Assembly: GCF_021172065.1 (NCBI RefSeq)
Contig: NZ_CP087880.1
Location: 4,688,583-4,752,582, forward strand
Length of the DNA stretch: 64,000 nucleotides
Source of the DNA: Pseudocitrobacter corydidari
GTDB lineage: Bacteria; Pseudomonadota; Gammaproteobacteria; Enterobacterales; Enterobacteriaceae
Reading direction: 5' to 3'
The stretch's first letter is position 1; every line of letters begins with the position of its first letter. The position numbers and the translations under genes were made by a program. The notes under the pieces are model-generated. The model was not told the DNA's origin. It searched no databases and saw only the letters and a program-made list of their open reading frames with translations. Below, in pieces: positions 43,511 to 52,598 of this stretch.

Positions 43511-44773
43511 ATGTATTCATCAATTGCACAGGCTAACGAAGCCATCATTGAACGCATTAAAGCTGCCCGCCCGCACTGGGTAGCCGTTCGCCCGGCTAAA
43601 GAGGTTGTTACGACGCTGGCTTCAGGCCGCAAGCTGCTTCACGCCGGGCCGCCAATTGCGTGGGAAGAGATGACCGGGCCGATGCGTGGCGCCTGTATTG
43701 GGGCATCGCTGTTTGAAGGCTGGGCTGCCACGGAAGAAGAGGCTGTGCGTTTGCTTGGTCAGGGCGAAGTAGAGTTTATCCCTTGTCACCATGTGGGCGC
43801 TGTAGGCCCAATGGGCGGCATTACTTCTGCAAATATGCCCGTTCTGGTGGTGAAAGATGTGGTCCATGGAAATCACGCTTGCTGCAACCTGAACGAAGGC
43901 ATTGGCAAGGTGATGCGCTTTGGTGCCTACGGCGACGACGTCCAGCAACGTTTGCGCTGGATGCGCGATACCCTGGCCCCGGTACTTCAGGATGCGATTA
44001 GCAAACTGGAAAACGGCGTCGATCTCACCGCGCTGATGGCACAGGCCATCACCATGGGCGATGAATTCCATCAGCGTAATATCGCCGCTTCTTCACTGCT
44101 GCTACGCACGCTATCTCCGGCGATCGCGGGCCTGGATCGCCCTAAAGCCGAAGTCATTGAGGTATTACAGTTCCTTAGCGTTACCGATCAGTTCTTCCTT
44201 AATCTGGCGATGGCATACAGCAAGGCGGTGATGGACGCCGCAGCGGTGATTAAAGCGGGCTCGGTGGTAACGGCGATGACGCGTAACGGTCGCGACTTTG
44301 GTATACGCGTGAGCGGCACCGGCGATCGCTGGTTTACCGCGCCAGTGAATACGCCGCAGGGGCTTTTCTTCACCGGCTACAGCCAGGCGGATGCTAACCC
44401 GGATATTGGTGATAGCGCGATCACTGAAACGCTGGGTATTGGTGGTGCGGCGATGATTGCGGCACCCGGCGTAACCCGCTTTGTGGGGGCGGGGGGAATG
44501 GGTGCTGCGCTGGAGACATCCGAAGAGATGGCGGAGATTTATCTCGATCACAACCCGCTGTTCCAGATCCCTTCCTGGGATTTTAAAGGCGCATGCCTGG
44601 GGTTGGATATCCGCCGTGTCGTAGAAACGGGCATCACGCCGTTGATTAACACCGGCATTGCACACCGCGAGGCGGGGATTGGTCAGGTTGGCGCGGGCAC
44701 CGTACGTGCGCCGCTGCTCTGCTTCGAGAAAGCGCTGGAAGCGCTGGCGGAGCTGCACCACATCACCGCGTAA
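43511..44773 (+). CDS. ylbE: YlbE-family protein (DUF1116), carbamoyltransferase component
   Basis: A 420-residue DUF1116 protein, about the size of E. coli YlbE. Conserved glycine-rich segments include GPMGGITSANMP, the GNHACCNLNEGIGK loop and TRNGRDFGIRVSGTGDRWF. With FdrA and YlbF it is thought to form the oxamate carbamoyltransferase (AllG). It is a soluble protein with no signal peptide. It lies in the middle of the operon; a strong hairpin follows before the next gene. Confidence 0.82.
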   Translation: MYSSIAQANEAIIERIKAARPHWVAVRPAKEVVTTLASGRKLLHAGPPIAWEEMTGPMRGACIGASLFEGWAATEEEAVRLLGQGEVEFIPCHHVGAVGPMGGITSANMPVLVVKDVVHGNHACCNLNEGIGKVMRFGAYGDDVQQRLRWMRDTLAPVLQDAISKLENGVDLTALMAQAITMGDEFHQRNIAASSLLLRTLSPAIAGLDRPKAEVIEVLQFLSVTDQFFLNLAMAYSKAVMDAAAVIKAGSVVTAMTRNGRDFGIRVSGTGDRWFTAPVNTPQGLFFTGYSQADANPDIGDSAITETLGIGGAAMIAAPGVTRFVGAGGMGAALETSEEMAEIYLDHNPLFQIPSWDFKGACLGLDIRRVVETGITPLINTGIAHREAGIGQVGAGTVRAPLLCFEKALEALAELHHITA

Positions 44774-44781
44774 CAAGAGAA

Positions 44782-44800
44782 GGGGCGGCATTGCCGCCCC
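44782..44800 (+). promoter_or_regulatory. Strong GC hairpin between ylbE and the DUF2877 gene
   Basis: GGGGCGGCA, one base, TGCCGCCCC: a nearly perfect nine-base inverted repeat directly before the CCGGAG ribosome site of the next gene. There is no T run, so it may shield or stabilise the transcript rather than terminate it. Confidence 0.45.
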
Positions 44801-44812
44801 GGAGTGCTGCTG

Positions 44813-45646
44813 ATGAAAATCATTAATGCTCAGGCGTGCGCCGGGTTATCTCATTTACCCGATGGTGAATGGAGGTTGCATAGCCGCTTCTCACAGGCAA
44901 TAAACTACTGTCGCCCGGATGATACACTCTTAACGCTTTTTCGCTTCGGCAAAGGTATGGGCCCGGCGGGCGTATTGCTCACTACCCGTCATTTTGCCGC
45001 CTGTTCTCACCTTACGCGACTTATCAAGCAGGGCAATCTGCTTTGGGGGGCTGATATTTTGATTCGCCCGCGTCGCGTGCTTTCGTTAACCCCGGAAGTT
45101 GCTGAACTCAGGCAGGATAACGTGCATGTCTCGCCTCATCTGAGTGGTTTGTGCGGCGCGCTGAATCAGCCACTGGCAGCAATGCCGATTTTTGACCGTT
45201 TTACGCAGGAACTGGAACACTGGCTAAAGGGTGAAACGCTGGACTGGTCATGGTTGATTGGCTGCGGCCCCGGCCTGACGCCAGCCGGTGACGATATGCT
45301 AATTGGGGCGCTTGCTGTGCTGTATGCGACAGGTCACACCTCATCACCGCGTCCTTTTTTACCCCCGGCGGATCAACTCGCGCATCTCACAACTTCGGTA
45401 AGCTGTCGCTATCTTAACAGCGCACGTCACGGCACGTTTTCAACGCCAGTGTTAAGGTTGTTACGGCGCTGGCAATCCACGCGCAGCGTGCAGTATGCGG
45501 TACAGCGTTTGCTGAACGTTGGACATACTTCCGGCGCGGATACGTTACTGGGAATGGCGATGGCGCAACAGGTTTTGCGGCAATGGGAATCAAGGAGAGT
45601 GCATGCTCGATCAGGAAACAATACGCACGTTTATTCGGGTTGCTGA
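44813..45646 (+). CDS. ylbF: DUF2877 protein (YlbF/AllH-like)
   Basis: A 277-residue DUF2877 protein, the family of E. coli YlbF. The central segment GCGPGLTPAGDDMLIGAL is the clearest family mark, followed by a His-rich stretch and GHTSGADTLLGM at the C-terminus. It completes the FdrA-YlbE-YlbF set linked to oxamate carbamoyltransferase. The ATG at 44813 with CCGGAG eight bases ahead is preferred to a GTG at 44804. It overlaps the LysR gene by 44 bases. Confidence 0.8.
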   Translation: MKIINAQACAGLSHLPDGEWRLHSRFSQAINYCRPDDTLLTLFRFGKGMGPAGVLLTTRHFAACSHLTRLIKQGNLLWGADILIRPRRVLSLTPEVAELRQDNVHVSPHLSGLCGALNQPLAAMPIFDRFTQELEHWLKGETLDWSWLIGCGPGLTPAGDDMLIGALAVLYATGHTSSPRPFLPPADQLAHLTTSVSCRYLNSARHGTFSTPVLRLLRRWQSTRSVQYAVQRLLNVGHTSGADTLLGMAMAQQVLRQWESRRVHARSGNNTHVYSGC

Positions 45647-46535
45647 AACGGAGAGTTTTTCTCGTGCAGCCAGCTCGCTGCATAAAACGCCGGCAGCGAT
45701 CAGCTATCGCATTAAGACGCTGGAAGAGCAGGTCGGCACGCAACTTTTTTTACGCACCACCCGCTCCGTCAGCCTCACTCGCGCCGGGCAACATTTACTC
45801 GAACACTGCCGCCAGTGGCTCAACTGGCTGGATGCCATGCCGGATGAGCTACAGCAAATCAACGCGGGCGTTGAACGACAGGTGAATATTGTTATCAATA
45901 ACCTGCTATACCAACCACAGACCACGGCGGACCTGCTGACCTGGCTGCATCAACAGTTTCCTTTTACCCGCTTTCAGATTTCCCGCCAGGTCTACATGGG
46001 TGTGTGGGACTCACTGCTGTATGACGATTTTCAACTGGCGATAGGTGTCACCGGTTCAGAGTCGCTTTCCAATAATATTTCATTACTGCCGCTGGGCGAT
46101 ATCAGCTGGCAGTTTGTGGTGGCGGCTACCCATCCGCTTGCCACTCATCCTGCTGAGCTGCTTTCGGATGATGTGCTGCGGCGTTATCCCGCTATTAATA
46201 TCGAAGATACCTCACGAACCCTGACGCGCCGCGTGGCGTGGCTACTGAGCGGACAAAAAGAGATTAAGGTGCCCGACCTCAGCACCAAACTGGCGTGTCA
46301 TCTAAGCGGCCTTGGCGTCGGTTTTCTACCGGAGCGGATGTGTCGCCCCTATGTGGAATCGGGGGCGCTGGTGGCGCGTGAGGTTGCTCATCCACGCCAG
46401 CCTTCACCGCTTTCCATTGCCTGGAAGAATGCCGGCAGCGGCAAGGTAGTGAGCGAAATTGCAGAAGTTTTTAAGCAGCGAAATGCGTTAGTGAGCGGCT
46501 TCCTGCGGATGGTCGATCGCCCCGCTGGAGTCTGA
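45603..46535 (+). CDS. LysR-family regulator, AllS-like
   Basis: A 310-residue LysR protein. The N-terminal winged helix-turn-helix (SFSRAASSLHKTPAAISYRI) and segments such as ELQQINAGVERQVNIVINN and QVYMGVWDSLLYDDF are strikingly like E. coli AllS, the activator of allD-type genes. It lies at the end of the carbamoyl-transfer operon, starting inside the ylbF-like gene, and is likely to control that operon and the divergent carbamate kinase. The long upstream frame to 45519 is not used. It is a paralogue or relocated form of AllS, as no allantoin genes are in the window. Confidence 0.83.
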   Translation: MLDQETIRTFIRVAETESFSRAASSLHKTPAAISYRIKTLEEQVGTQLFLRTTRSVSLTRAGQHLLEHCRQWLNWLDAMPDELQQINAGVERQVNIVINNLLYQPQTTADLLTWLHQQFPFTRFQISRQVYMGVWDSLLYDDFQLAIGVTGSESLSNNISLLPLGDISWQFVVAATHPLATHPAELLSDDVLRRYPAINIEDTSRTLTRRVAWLLSGQKEIKVPDLSTKLACHLSGLGVGFLPERMCRPYVESGALVAREVAHPRQPSPLSIAWKNAGSGKVVSEIAEVFKQRNALVSGFLRMVDRPAGV

Positions 46536-46658
46536 ATAAACCACCCTATATTCCCTGAATCATATTGAAAAATGGCATATTTGACGCTTTTTGTTTACCT
46601 TTAAATAGTCATTTTTCGTGAGAGCCAACTCACAATTTTTTATTTTCGGGGAGTTTGA

Positions 46659-47516
46659 ATGGAAGATTTAAACGTTGTCGACAGCATCAATGGGGCGGGC
46701 ACCTGGCTGGTGCGCAACCAGGCGCTGTTGCTCAGTTATGCCGTGAATATCGTCGCGGCCATCGCGATTATCATCGTCGGGATGATCATCGCGCGCCTGG
46801 TCTCTAACACCGTAAACCGTCTGATGCGTGCGCGTCATATTGACGCCACCGTGGCGGATTTCCTTTCTGCGCTGGTTCGCTATGCGATTATCGCGTTTAC
46901 GCTGATTGCCGCGCTGGGACGTGTAGGCGTTCAGACCGCCTCGGTAATTGCGGTGCTGGGTGCCGCGGGCTTAGCCGTTGGTCTGGCGTTGCAAGGCTCC
47001 CTCTCCAACCTGGCGGCGGGCGTGCTGCTGGTGATGTTCCGTCCGTTCCGTGCGGGCGAGTATGTTGACCTGGGCGGCGTAGCCGGTACCGTGCTGAATG
47101 TGCAGATTTTCTCCACCACCATGCGCACCGTCGACGGTAAAATTGTGGTGATCCCGAACGGAAAAATTATTGCCGGTAATATCATTAACTTCTCCCGTGA
47201 GCCGGTGCGCCGCAACGAATTTATCATTGGCGTGGCGTATGATTCCGATATCGATCAGGTGAAATCCATTCTCACCAATATCATCCAGTCCGACGAGCGT
47301 ATTTTGAAAGATCGCGAAATGACCGTGCGTCTGAATGAGCTGGGCGCATCGTCAATTAACTTTGTGGTGCGCGTCTGGAGTAACAGCGGCGACCTGCAAA
47401 ACGTGTACTGGGATGTGCTGGAACGCGTTAAACGTGAGTTTGATGCCGCCGGTATTAGCTTCCCGTATCCGCAGATGGACGTTAATTTCAAACGCGTGAA
47501 AGAAGACGCTGAATAA
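46659..47516 (+). CDS. mscS: Small-conductance mechanosensitive channel MscS
   Basis: Inner-membrane channel that opens under membrane tension to release osmolytes. It has 285 residues, against 286 in E. coli. Three N-terminal helices lead into the pore helix GAAGLAVGLALQGSLSNLAAGV, followed by the beta and C-terminal domains with the NGKIIAGNIINFSREP segment. A GGGGAG ribosome site precedes it, and a hairpin (TGGCGGAGC/GCTCCGCCA, 47530-47550) follows. Confidence 0.96.
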   Translation: MEDLNVVDSINGAGTWLVRNQALLLSYAVNIVAAIAIIIVGMIIARLVSNTVNRLMRARHIDATVADFLSALVRYAIIAFTLIAALGRVGVQTASVIAVLGAAGLAVGLALQGSLSNLAAGVLLVMFRPFRAGEYVDLGGVAGTVLNVQIFSTTMRTVDGKIVVIPNGKIIAGNIINFSREPVRRNEFIIGVAYDSDIDQVKSILTNIIQSDERILKDREMTVRLNELGASSINFVVRVWSNSGDLQNVYWDVLERVKREFDAAGISFPYPQMDVNFKRVKEDAE

Positions 47517-47651
47517 CGTTCCCTGCCGATGGCGGAGCGTTGCTCCGCCATTATTAGCCTGTCTTATAAGCGATTAAAATTATCAATTTCCGCTAATGAT
47601 TATCCCGCGCTATAGTCTGCCGTAAACAGACACTGCTCAGGATAAAATCTC

Positions 47652-48287
47652 GTGATATCTTACTATTTTCAAGGCCTTGCACTTGGCGCTGCCATGATCC
47701 TTCCCCTCGGGCCACAGAACGCTTTTGTGATGAACCAGGGCATACGTCGTCAGTACCACATCATGATTGCGCTGCTTTGCGCCGTTAGCGATCTGCTGCT
47801 CATTTGCGCTGGCATATTTGGCGGCAGCGCATTGCTGATGCAGTCGCCGTGGCTGCTGGCGTTAGTGACCTGGGGTGGGGTGGCGTTCCTGCTGTGGTAT
47901 GGCTATGGCGCATTGAAAACGGCGATGAGCAGTAATCTGGAGCTTGCCAGCGCCGAAGTGCTCAAGCAGGGCCGCTGGAAAATTGTCGCCACCATGCTGG
48001 CGGTGACCTGGCTGAATCCGCATGTTTATCTCGATACGTTTGTGGTGCTGGGCAGCCTTGGCGGACAGCTTGATGTGGAACCTAAGCGCTGGTTTGCTCT
48101 CGGCACCGTCAGCGCCTCGTTCCTGTGGTTCTTCGGCCTGGCACTGCTGGCCGCCTGGCTGGCGCCGCGTCTGCGCACCGCGAAAGCGCAGCGCATCATT
48201 AACACCCTGGTTGGTGTCGTAATGTGGTTTATCGCTTTCCAACTGGCGAAAGAGGGCATCGGGCATGTTCACGCCTTGTTCAACTAA
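47652..48287 (+). CDS. argO: Arginine exporter ArgO
   Basis: LysE-family exporter of arginine (and the toxic analogue canavanine). It has 211 residues with six membrane segments and the family motif LPLGPQNAFVMNQG. It uses a GTG start, as the E. coli gene does. Transcription in E. coli is activated by ArgP, whose gene lies about 1 kb downstream in the opposite direction. The ArgP-binding region should lie in the 135 bases upstream. Confidence 0.95.
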   Translation: MISYYFQGLALGAAMILPLGPQNAFVMNQGIRRQYHIMIALLCAVSDLLLICAGIFGGSALLMQSPWLLALVTWGGVAFLLWYGYGALKTAMSSNLELASAEVLKQGRWKIVATMLAVTWLNPHVYLDTFVVLGSLGGQLDVEPKRWFALGTVSASFLWFFGLALLAAWLAPRLRTAKAQRIINTLVGVVMWFIAFQLAKEGIGHVHALFN

Positions 48288-48378
48288 GCGTTGTCCGATG
48301 GACTTTCGCATCTGAAGCGCTAAGCTTGGATGCGAGTACCTGTATTTTCGGGTGATAACGTAACATGGAGAGACGACA

Positions 48379-49125
48379 GTGAAGTTTAAAGTGATGGCGC
48401 TGACAGCATTAATGGGTTTGAGCGCGATGTCGGTACAGGCGAATGAATTACCTAACGGCCCGCATATTGTCACCTCCGGTACGGCCAGCGTAGATGCGAC
48501 CCCGGATATTGCCACCCTGGCAATTGAAGTGAATATTGCTGCGAAAGATGCGGCGACGGCGAAGAAGCAGGCGGATCAGCGTGTGGCGCAGTACCTCTCC
48601 TTCCTTGAGCAAAACGGCGTAGCGAAGAAAGATATCAGCTCGGCCAATCTGCGTACTCAGCCTGATTATGACTATCAGAACGGCAAAAGCATTCTGAAAG
48701 GCTATCGCGCGGTGCGTACCGTTGAGGTGACCCTGCGTCAGCTGGATAAGCTTAATTCGCTGCTGGACGGCGCGTTGAAAGCTGGCCTGAATGAAATTCG
48801 TTCTGTGTCGCTGGGCGTGGCTCAGCCGGATGCCTACAAAGATAAAGCGCGTAAAGCGGCGATTGATGATGCGATTCATCAGGCCAAAGAACTGGCAGCA
48901 GGCTTTAACAGCAAGCTGGGGCCGGTGTATAGCGTGCGTTATCACGTGTCAAACTATCAGCCGAGCCCGATGGTTCGCATGATGAAAGCGGATGCCGCAC
49001 CGGTATCAGCGGAAGAAACTTACGAACAGCCGACCATTCAGTTTGGCGACCAGGTAGACGTGGTGTTTGAGCTGCAACCGACTCAGGCGCAGCCTCAGCC
49101 AGCGGCACCTGCGAAAGCGCAATAA
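48379..49125 (+). CDS. yggE: Periplasmic SIMPL-domain protein YggE
   Basis: A 248-residue exported protein with a signal peptide of about 21 residues (cleavage near VQA-NEL) and a SIMPL (DUF541) domain over most of the rest. E. coli YggE has about 246 residues and has been linked to lower oxidative stress; its molecular function is unclear. It has a GGAGAGACGAC ribosome region, and a Pro/Gln/Ala-rich tail ends the protein. Confidence 0.92.
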   Translation: MKFKVMALTALMGLSAMSVQANELPNGPHIVTSGTASVDATPDIATLAIEVNIAAKDAATAKKQADQRVAQYLSFLEQNGVAKKDISSANLRTQPDYDYQNGKSILKGYRAVRTVEVTLRQLDKLNSLLDGALKAGLNEIRSVSLGVAQPDAYKDKARKAAIDDAIHQAKELAAGFNSKLGPVYSVRYHVSNYQPSPMVRMMKADAAPVSAEETYEQPTIQFGDQVDVVFELQPTQAQPQPAAPAKAQ

Positions 49126-49135
49126 TCGTTGATAT

Positions 49136-49209
49136 GTCGGATGGCGTTGCACTTATCCACCCTACGCATTATTACAGGTAGGCCGGATAAGCGCAGCGTC
49201 ATCCGGCGT
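49136..49209. repeat. REP/BIME between yggE and argP
   Basis: A GTCGGATGGCGTTGCACTTATCC unit is followed by a GTAGGCCGGATAAGCGCAGCGTCATCCGG unit, two REP elements between convergent genes. Confidence 0.75.
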
Positions 49210-49215
49210 TTACCT

Positions 49216-50109
49216 TCAATCCTGTCTCAATACCCGACGCCCGTAGGCCAGCAGCGCATCCGTCACATTGCGCATCATGCGGCTTTCCGGCGCGAAGCGG
49301 TGCCAGTACAGCATCCGACGCTGGAACAGACCTGGTGTCAGGTCAATCAGCTCACCCGAAGCCAATTCTTTCTCAATCTGCAAATGCGGGATCATGCAGC
49401 AGGTCGTTCCCTGACGCGCCAGTTGCACAAACGCTTCTGAAGAATTCACGATATGACACGGCACGCTGCCCGGCGGCAAATCAAAGTTTTGTTGCAGGAA
49501 GGCCTGATGCATATCGTCGAGATGGTCGAACGCCACGGCAGGTGCTTTGAGCAGCGCTGAACGCGTTACGCCATTCGGGAAATAGCGCTCGGCAAACGCT
49601 TTTGAACCCACAAACAGATAGTCCAGCGCGCCTAACTGATCGACCAGGCAGCTTGGTAGCGCCTGCGGTTGGATACTCACCGCGCCAACCACTTCACCGC
49701 GACGCAAGCGTTCTTGTGTGCGCGTTTCATCCTCTACCTGCAAGTTCAGGCGAATAGGCGAGTTAACCAGCACATCGGCAAGCGCAGGCAGTAGCCAGGT
49801 CGCCAGACTGTCGGCGTTGACCGCCAGCGACAGTAGCAGCGGCGTGGAACCTGTTTGCTCATCGCCCAGCCACTCGTCTTCCAGCAGCTCAACCTGACGC
49901 AGCAGCGCTAGCAGCTTTTGCCCTTGTTCTGTCGGGCGTGGCGGAACGGTTCGCACCAGCAACGGTTGCCCGAACATATTTTCCAGTTGTTTAATTCTCT
50001 GCGACACGGCTGACTGGGTGATGCAAAGCTTTTGCGCTGCGCGCTCAAAGCCGCGTTCCCGGATAACCGCATCCAGCGCCTGTAATGTTCTGTAGTCAGG
50101 ACGTTTCAT
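49216..50109 (-). CDS. argP: LysR-family regulator ArgP (IciA)
   Basis: A 297-residue LysR regulator, as in E. coli. The start MKRPDYRTLQALDAVIRERGFERAAQKLCITQSAVSQRI carries the winged helix-turn-helix. It activates argO in response to arginine (and canavanine), is antagonised by lysine, and affects other genes of amino-acid metabolism. It is divergent from rpiA, with which it shares about 150 bases of upstream sequence. Confidence 0.96.
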   Translation of the reverse strand: MKRPDYRTLQALDAVIRERGFERAAQKLCITQSAVSQRIKQLENMFGQPLLVRTVPPRPTEQGQKLLALLRQVELLEDEWLGDEQTGSTPLLLSLAVNADSLATWLLPALADVLVNSPIRLNLQVEDETRTQERLRRGEVVGAVSIQPQALPSCLVDQLGALDYLFVGSKAFAERYFPNGVTRSALLKAPAVAFDHLDDMHQAFLQQNFDLPPGSVPCHIVNSSEAFVQLARQGTTCCMIPHLQIEKELASGELIDLTPGLFQRRMLYWHRFAPESRMMRNVTDALLAYGRRVLRQD

Positions 50110-50257
50110 TGCGTTGAGGGGCTCCTCTAAAATCGTTATCTCGCACTATGACATAAATTGCAGGCAGATACAGACGAAATTGGTGTCTGGCGCAATGCGA
50201 CAACCCGCGCATATGTTCTATAATGCGGCAAATATCATTACAGCACGGGCAATAATC

Positions 50258-50917
50258 ATGACGCAGGATGAACTGAAAAAAGCAGTAGGCTGGGCGGCGC
50301 TTCAATATGTACAACCGGGCACCATCGTCGGTGTGGGCACGGGCTCTACCGCCGCGCACTTTATCGATGCGCTGGGTACCATGAAAGGGCAGATTGAAGG
50401 CGCGGTATCCAGCTCGGATGCTTCTACCGAGAAACTGAAAAGCCTGGGGATCACCGTTTTTGACCTTAACGAAGTTGACCGTCTGGGTATCTACGTTGAC
50501 GGTGCAGATGAAATCAACGGCCACATGCAGATGATCAAAGGCGGCGGTGCGGCGTTGACGCGCGAGAAGATTATTGCCTCGGTGGCTGACAAATTTATCT
50601 GCATCGCCGATGCCTCTAAACAGGTTGATATTCTTGGCAATTTCCCGCTGCCGGTTGAAGTTATCCCGATGGCGCGCAGCTGCGTGGCACGCCAACTGGT
50701 GAAGCTGGGCGGTCGTCCGGAATACCGTCAGGGCGTCGTAACCGACAACGGCAACGTGATTCTGGACGTTCATGGTCTGGAAATTCTTGATGCTGTCGCA
50801 CTGGAGAACGCCATCAACGCTATTCCCGGCGTCGTGACCGTTGGATTATTCGCCAACCGTGGTGCTGATGTGGCACTCATTGGTACGGCTGATGGTGTGA
50901 AAACCATCGTGAAATGA
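50258..50917 (+). CDS. rpiA: Ribose-5-phosphate isomerase A
   Basis: Interconverts ribose 5-phosphate and ribulose 5-phosphate. It has 219 residues, as in E. coli, from the ATG at 50258 (MTQDELKKAVG). The open frame reaches 50114, but the added 48 residues are not family-like. Signatures are VGTGSTAAHFID, the YVDGADEIN segment with catalytic Asp residues, and KGGGAALTREK. A terminator follows. Confidence 0.97.
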   Translation: MTQDELKKAVGWAALQYVQPGTIVGVGTGSTAAHFIDALGTMKGQIEGAVSSSDASTEKLKSLGITVFDLNEVDRLGIYVDGADEINGHMQMIKGGGAALTREKIIASVADKFICIADASKQVDILGNFPLPVEVIPMARSCVARQLVKLGGRPEYRQGVVTDNGNVILDVHGLEILDAVALENAINAIPGVVTVGLFANRGADVALIGTADGVKTIVK

Positions 50918-50924
50918 TCTGACT

Positions 50925-50954
50925 GGGGGAAGCTAAATTCCCCCAAAATTTTTT
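50925..50954 (+). terminator. Rho-independent terminator of rpiA
   Basis: Stem GGGGGAA/TTCCCCC with a short loop, then AAAA and six T residues. Confidence 0.85.
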
Positions 50955-51179
50955 ACCTACCTGATTTTGGTGACTTGTGTCACATTTTATAAAACCACTT
51001 CATTAACATCCCATCTAATTTCTTATGTGTAGCATTTTATGCTGACATTCTGCCCTGCGTGAAATTTCCGCATGACGCACACGCAAACGTTTAGATTGCC
51101 GCGATAGTTTTTTTTGATATGTTGCTTAGGTGAACTTTCGTTCATCACAACATCAGTAAAACAGAGACAGGGCGGGGAA

Positions 51180-52412
51180 ATGGCTAAGGTATCACTGGAA
51201 AAAGAGAAGATTAAGTTTCTGCTGGTTGAAGGCGTACATCAGAAGGCACTGGACAGCCTTCGTGCAGCAGGTTACACCAACATTGAGTTTCACAAAGGCG
51301 CGCTGGACAGCGAGCAACTGAAAGAGTCGATCCGTGATGCCCATTTCATTGGCCTGCGCTCCCGTACGCATCTGACCGAAGAAATCTTTGCGGCGGCGGA
51401 AAAACTGGTGGCGGTAGGATGCTTCTGCATCGGTACCAACCAGGTTGACCTGAAAGCGGCGGCGAAACGCGGCGTACCGGTCTTTAACGCACCGTTCTCG
51501 AACACCCGTTCCGTGGCCGAGTTGGTGATTGGCGAACTGCTGCTGCTGCTGCGCGGCGTGCCGGAAGCGAACGCCAAAGCACACCGCGGCGTGTGGAACA
51601 AACTGGCCGTGGGCTCTTTTGAAGCGCGCGGTAAAAAGCTGGGCATTATCGGCTACGGTCATATCGGCACACAGCTGGGCATTCTGGCGGAATCGCTGGG
51701 GATGCACGTCTTCTTCTACGACATCGAAAACAAACTGCCGTTGGGCAACGCGACGCAGGTACAGCATCTTTCCGATCTGTTGAATATGAGCGACGTGGTG
51801 AGTCTGCACGTGCCGGAAAACGCCTCCACCAAAAACATGATGGGCGTGGAAGAACTGGCGCTGATGAAGCCGGGTTCACTGCTGATTAACGCCTCTCGCG
51901 GCACCGTTGTGGACATCCCGGCGCTGTGCGATGCGCTGGCGCGTAAACACCTGGCGGGGGCTGCGATCGACGTCTTCCCAACCGAACCGGCGACCAACAG
52001 CGACCCGTTCACCTCGCCGCTGTGCGAATTTGATAACGTGATCCTGACGCCGCACATCGGTGGTTCCACTCAGGAAGCGCAGGAAAATATCGGCCTGGAA
52101 GTGGCGGGTAAACTGGCGAAATACTCCGATAACGGCTCAACCCTTTCTGCGGTGAACTTCCCGGAAGTCTCGCTGCCGATTCACGGCGGCCGTCGCCTGC
52201 TGCACATCCACGAAAACCGTCCAGGCGTACTGACCGCCATCAACCAGATCTTCGCTGAGCAGGGCGTCAACATTGCCGCACAGTACCTGCAAACCACGCC
52301 GCAGATGGGCTATGTGGTTATCGATATCGAAGCGGAAGAAGACGTGGCGCAGAAAGCGCTGCAAAGCATGAAAGCGATTCCGGGCACGGTTCGCGCACGC
52401 ATGCTGTTCTGA
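51180..52412 (+). CDS. serA: D-3-phosphoglycerate dehydrogenase SerA
   Basis: First enzyme of serine synthesis, oxidising 3-phosphoglycerate with NAD; feedback-inhibited by serine in E. coli. It has 410 residues, as in E. coli, from MAKVSLEKEKIKF; 22 upstream in-frame codons are not used. It has the NAD motif GYGHIGTQLG, the catalytic Arg/Glu/His segments (RGTVVD, HIGGSTQEAQ) and a C-terminal ACT domain (ENRPGVLTAINQIF) that binds serine. The GGGCGGGG ribosome region precedes the ATG. Confidence 0.98.
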   Translation: MAKVSLEKEKIKFLLVEGVHQKALDSLRAAGYTNIEFHKGALDSEQLKESIRDAHFIGLRSRTHLTEEIFAAAEKLVAVGCFCIGTNQVDLKAAAKRGVPVFNAPFSNTRSVAELVIGELLLLLRGVPEANAKAHRGVWNKLAVGSFEARGKKLGIIGYGHIGTQLGILAESLGMHVFFYDIENKLPLGNATQVQHLSDLLNMSDVVSLHVPENASTKNMMGVEELALMKPGSLLINASRGTVVDIPALCDALARKHLAGAAIDVFPTEPATNSDPFTSPLCEFDNVILTPHIGGSTQEAQENIGLEVAGKLAKYSDNGSTLSAVNFPEVSLPIHGGRRLLHIHENRPGVLTAINQIFAEQGVNIAAQYLQTTPQMGYVVIDIEAEEDVAQKALQSMKAIPGTVRARMLF

Positions 52413-52425
52413 TTACTCTTCTCTA

Positions 52426-52455
52426 ACGGGCGGGCCGCTGGCCTGCTCGTTCTTT
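52426..52455 (+). terminator. Terminator of serA
   Basis: An eleven-base stem (ACGGGCGGGCC/GGCCTGCTCGT, two G-T pairs) with a GCT loop, followed by TCTTT. Confidence 0.7.
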
Positions 52456-52598
52456 CCCGCTCATCCGCTGCTGTTTTCCATTCTGAAGCGTATGTAACAC
52501 CCTTTGCGAAGCGAGTCGTAAAAGGCAACTAAACCCGTGCGACGGCGTTTTTGCGCGCGTAAGAAAGATTAGGATAGGGGCAGCATGATGCTAAAACG

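Noticed and set aside
48306..48335. Inverted repeat TCGCATC/GATGCGA between argO and yggE
   Set aside because: Long loop and no T run; not enough for a terminator or operator call.
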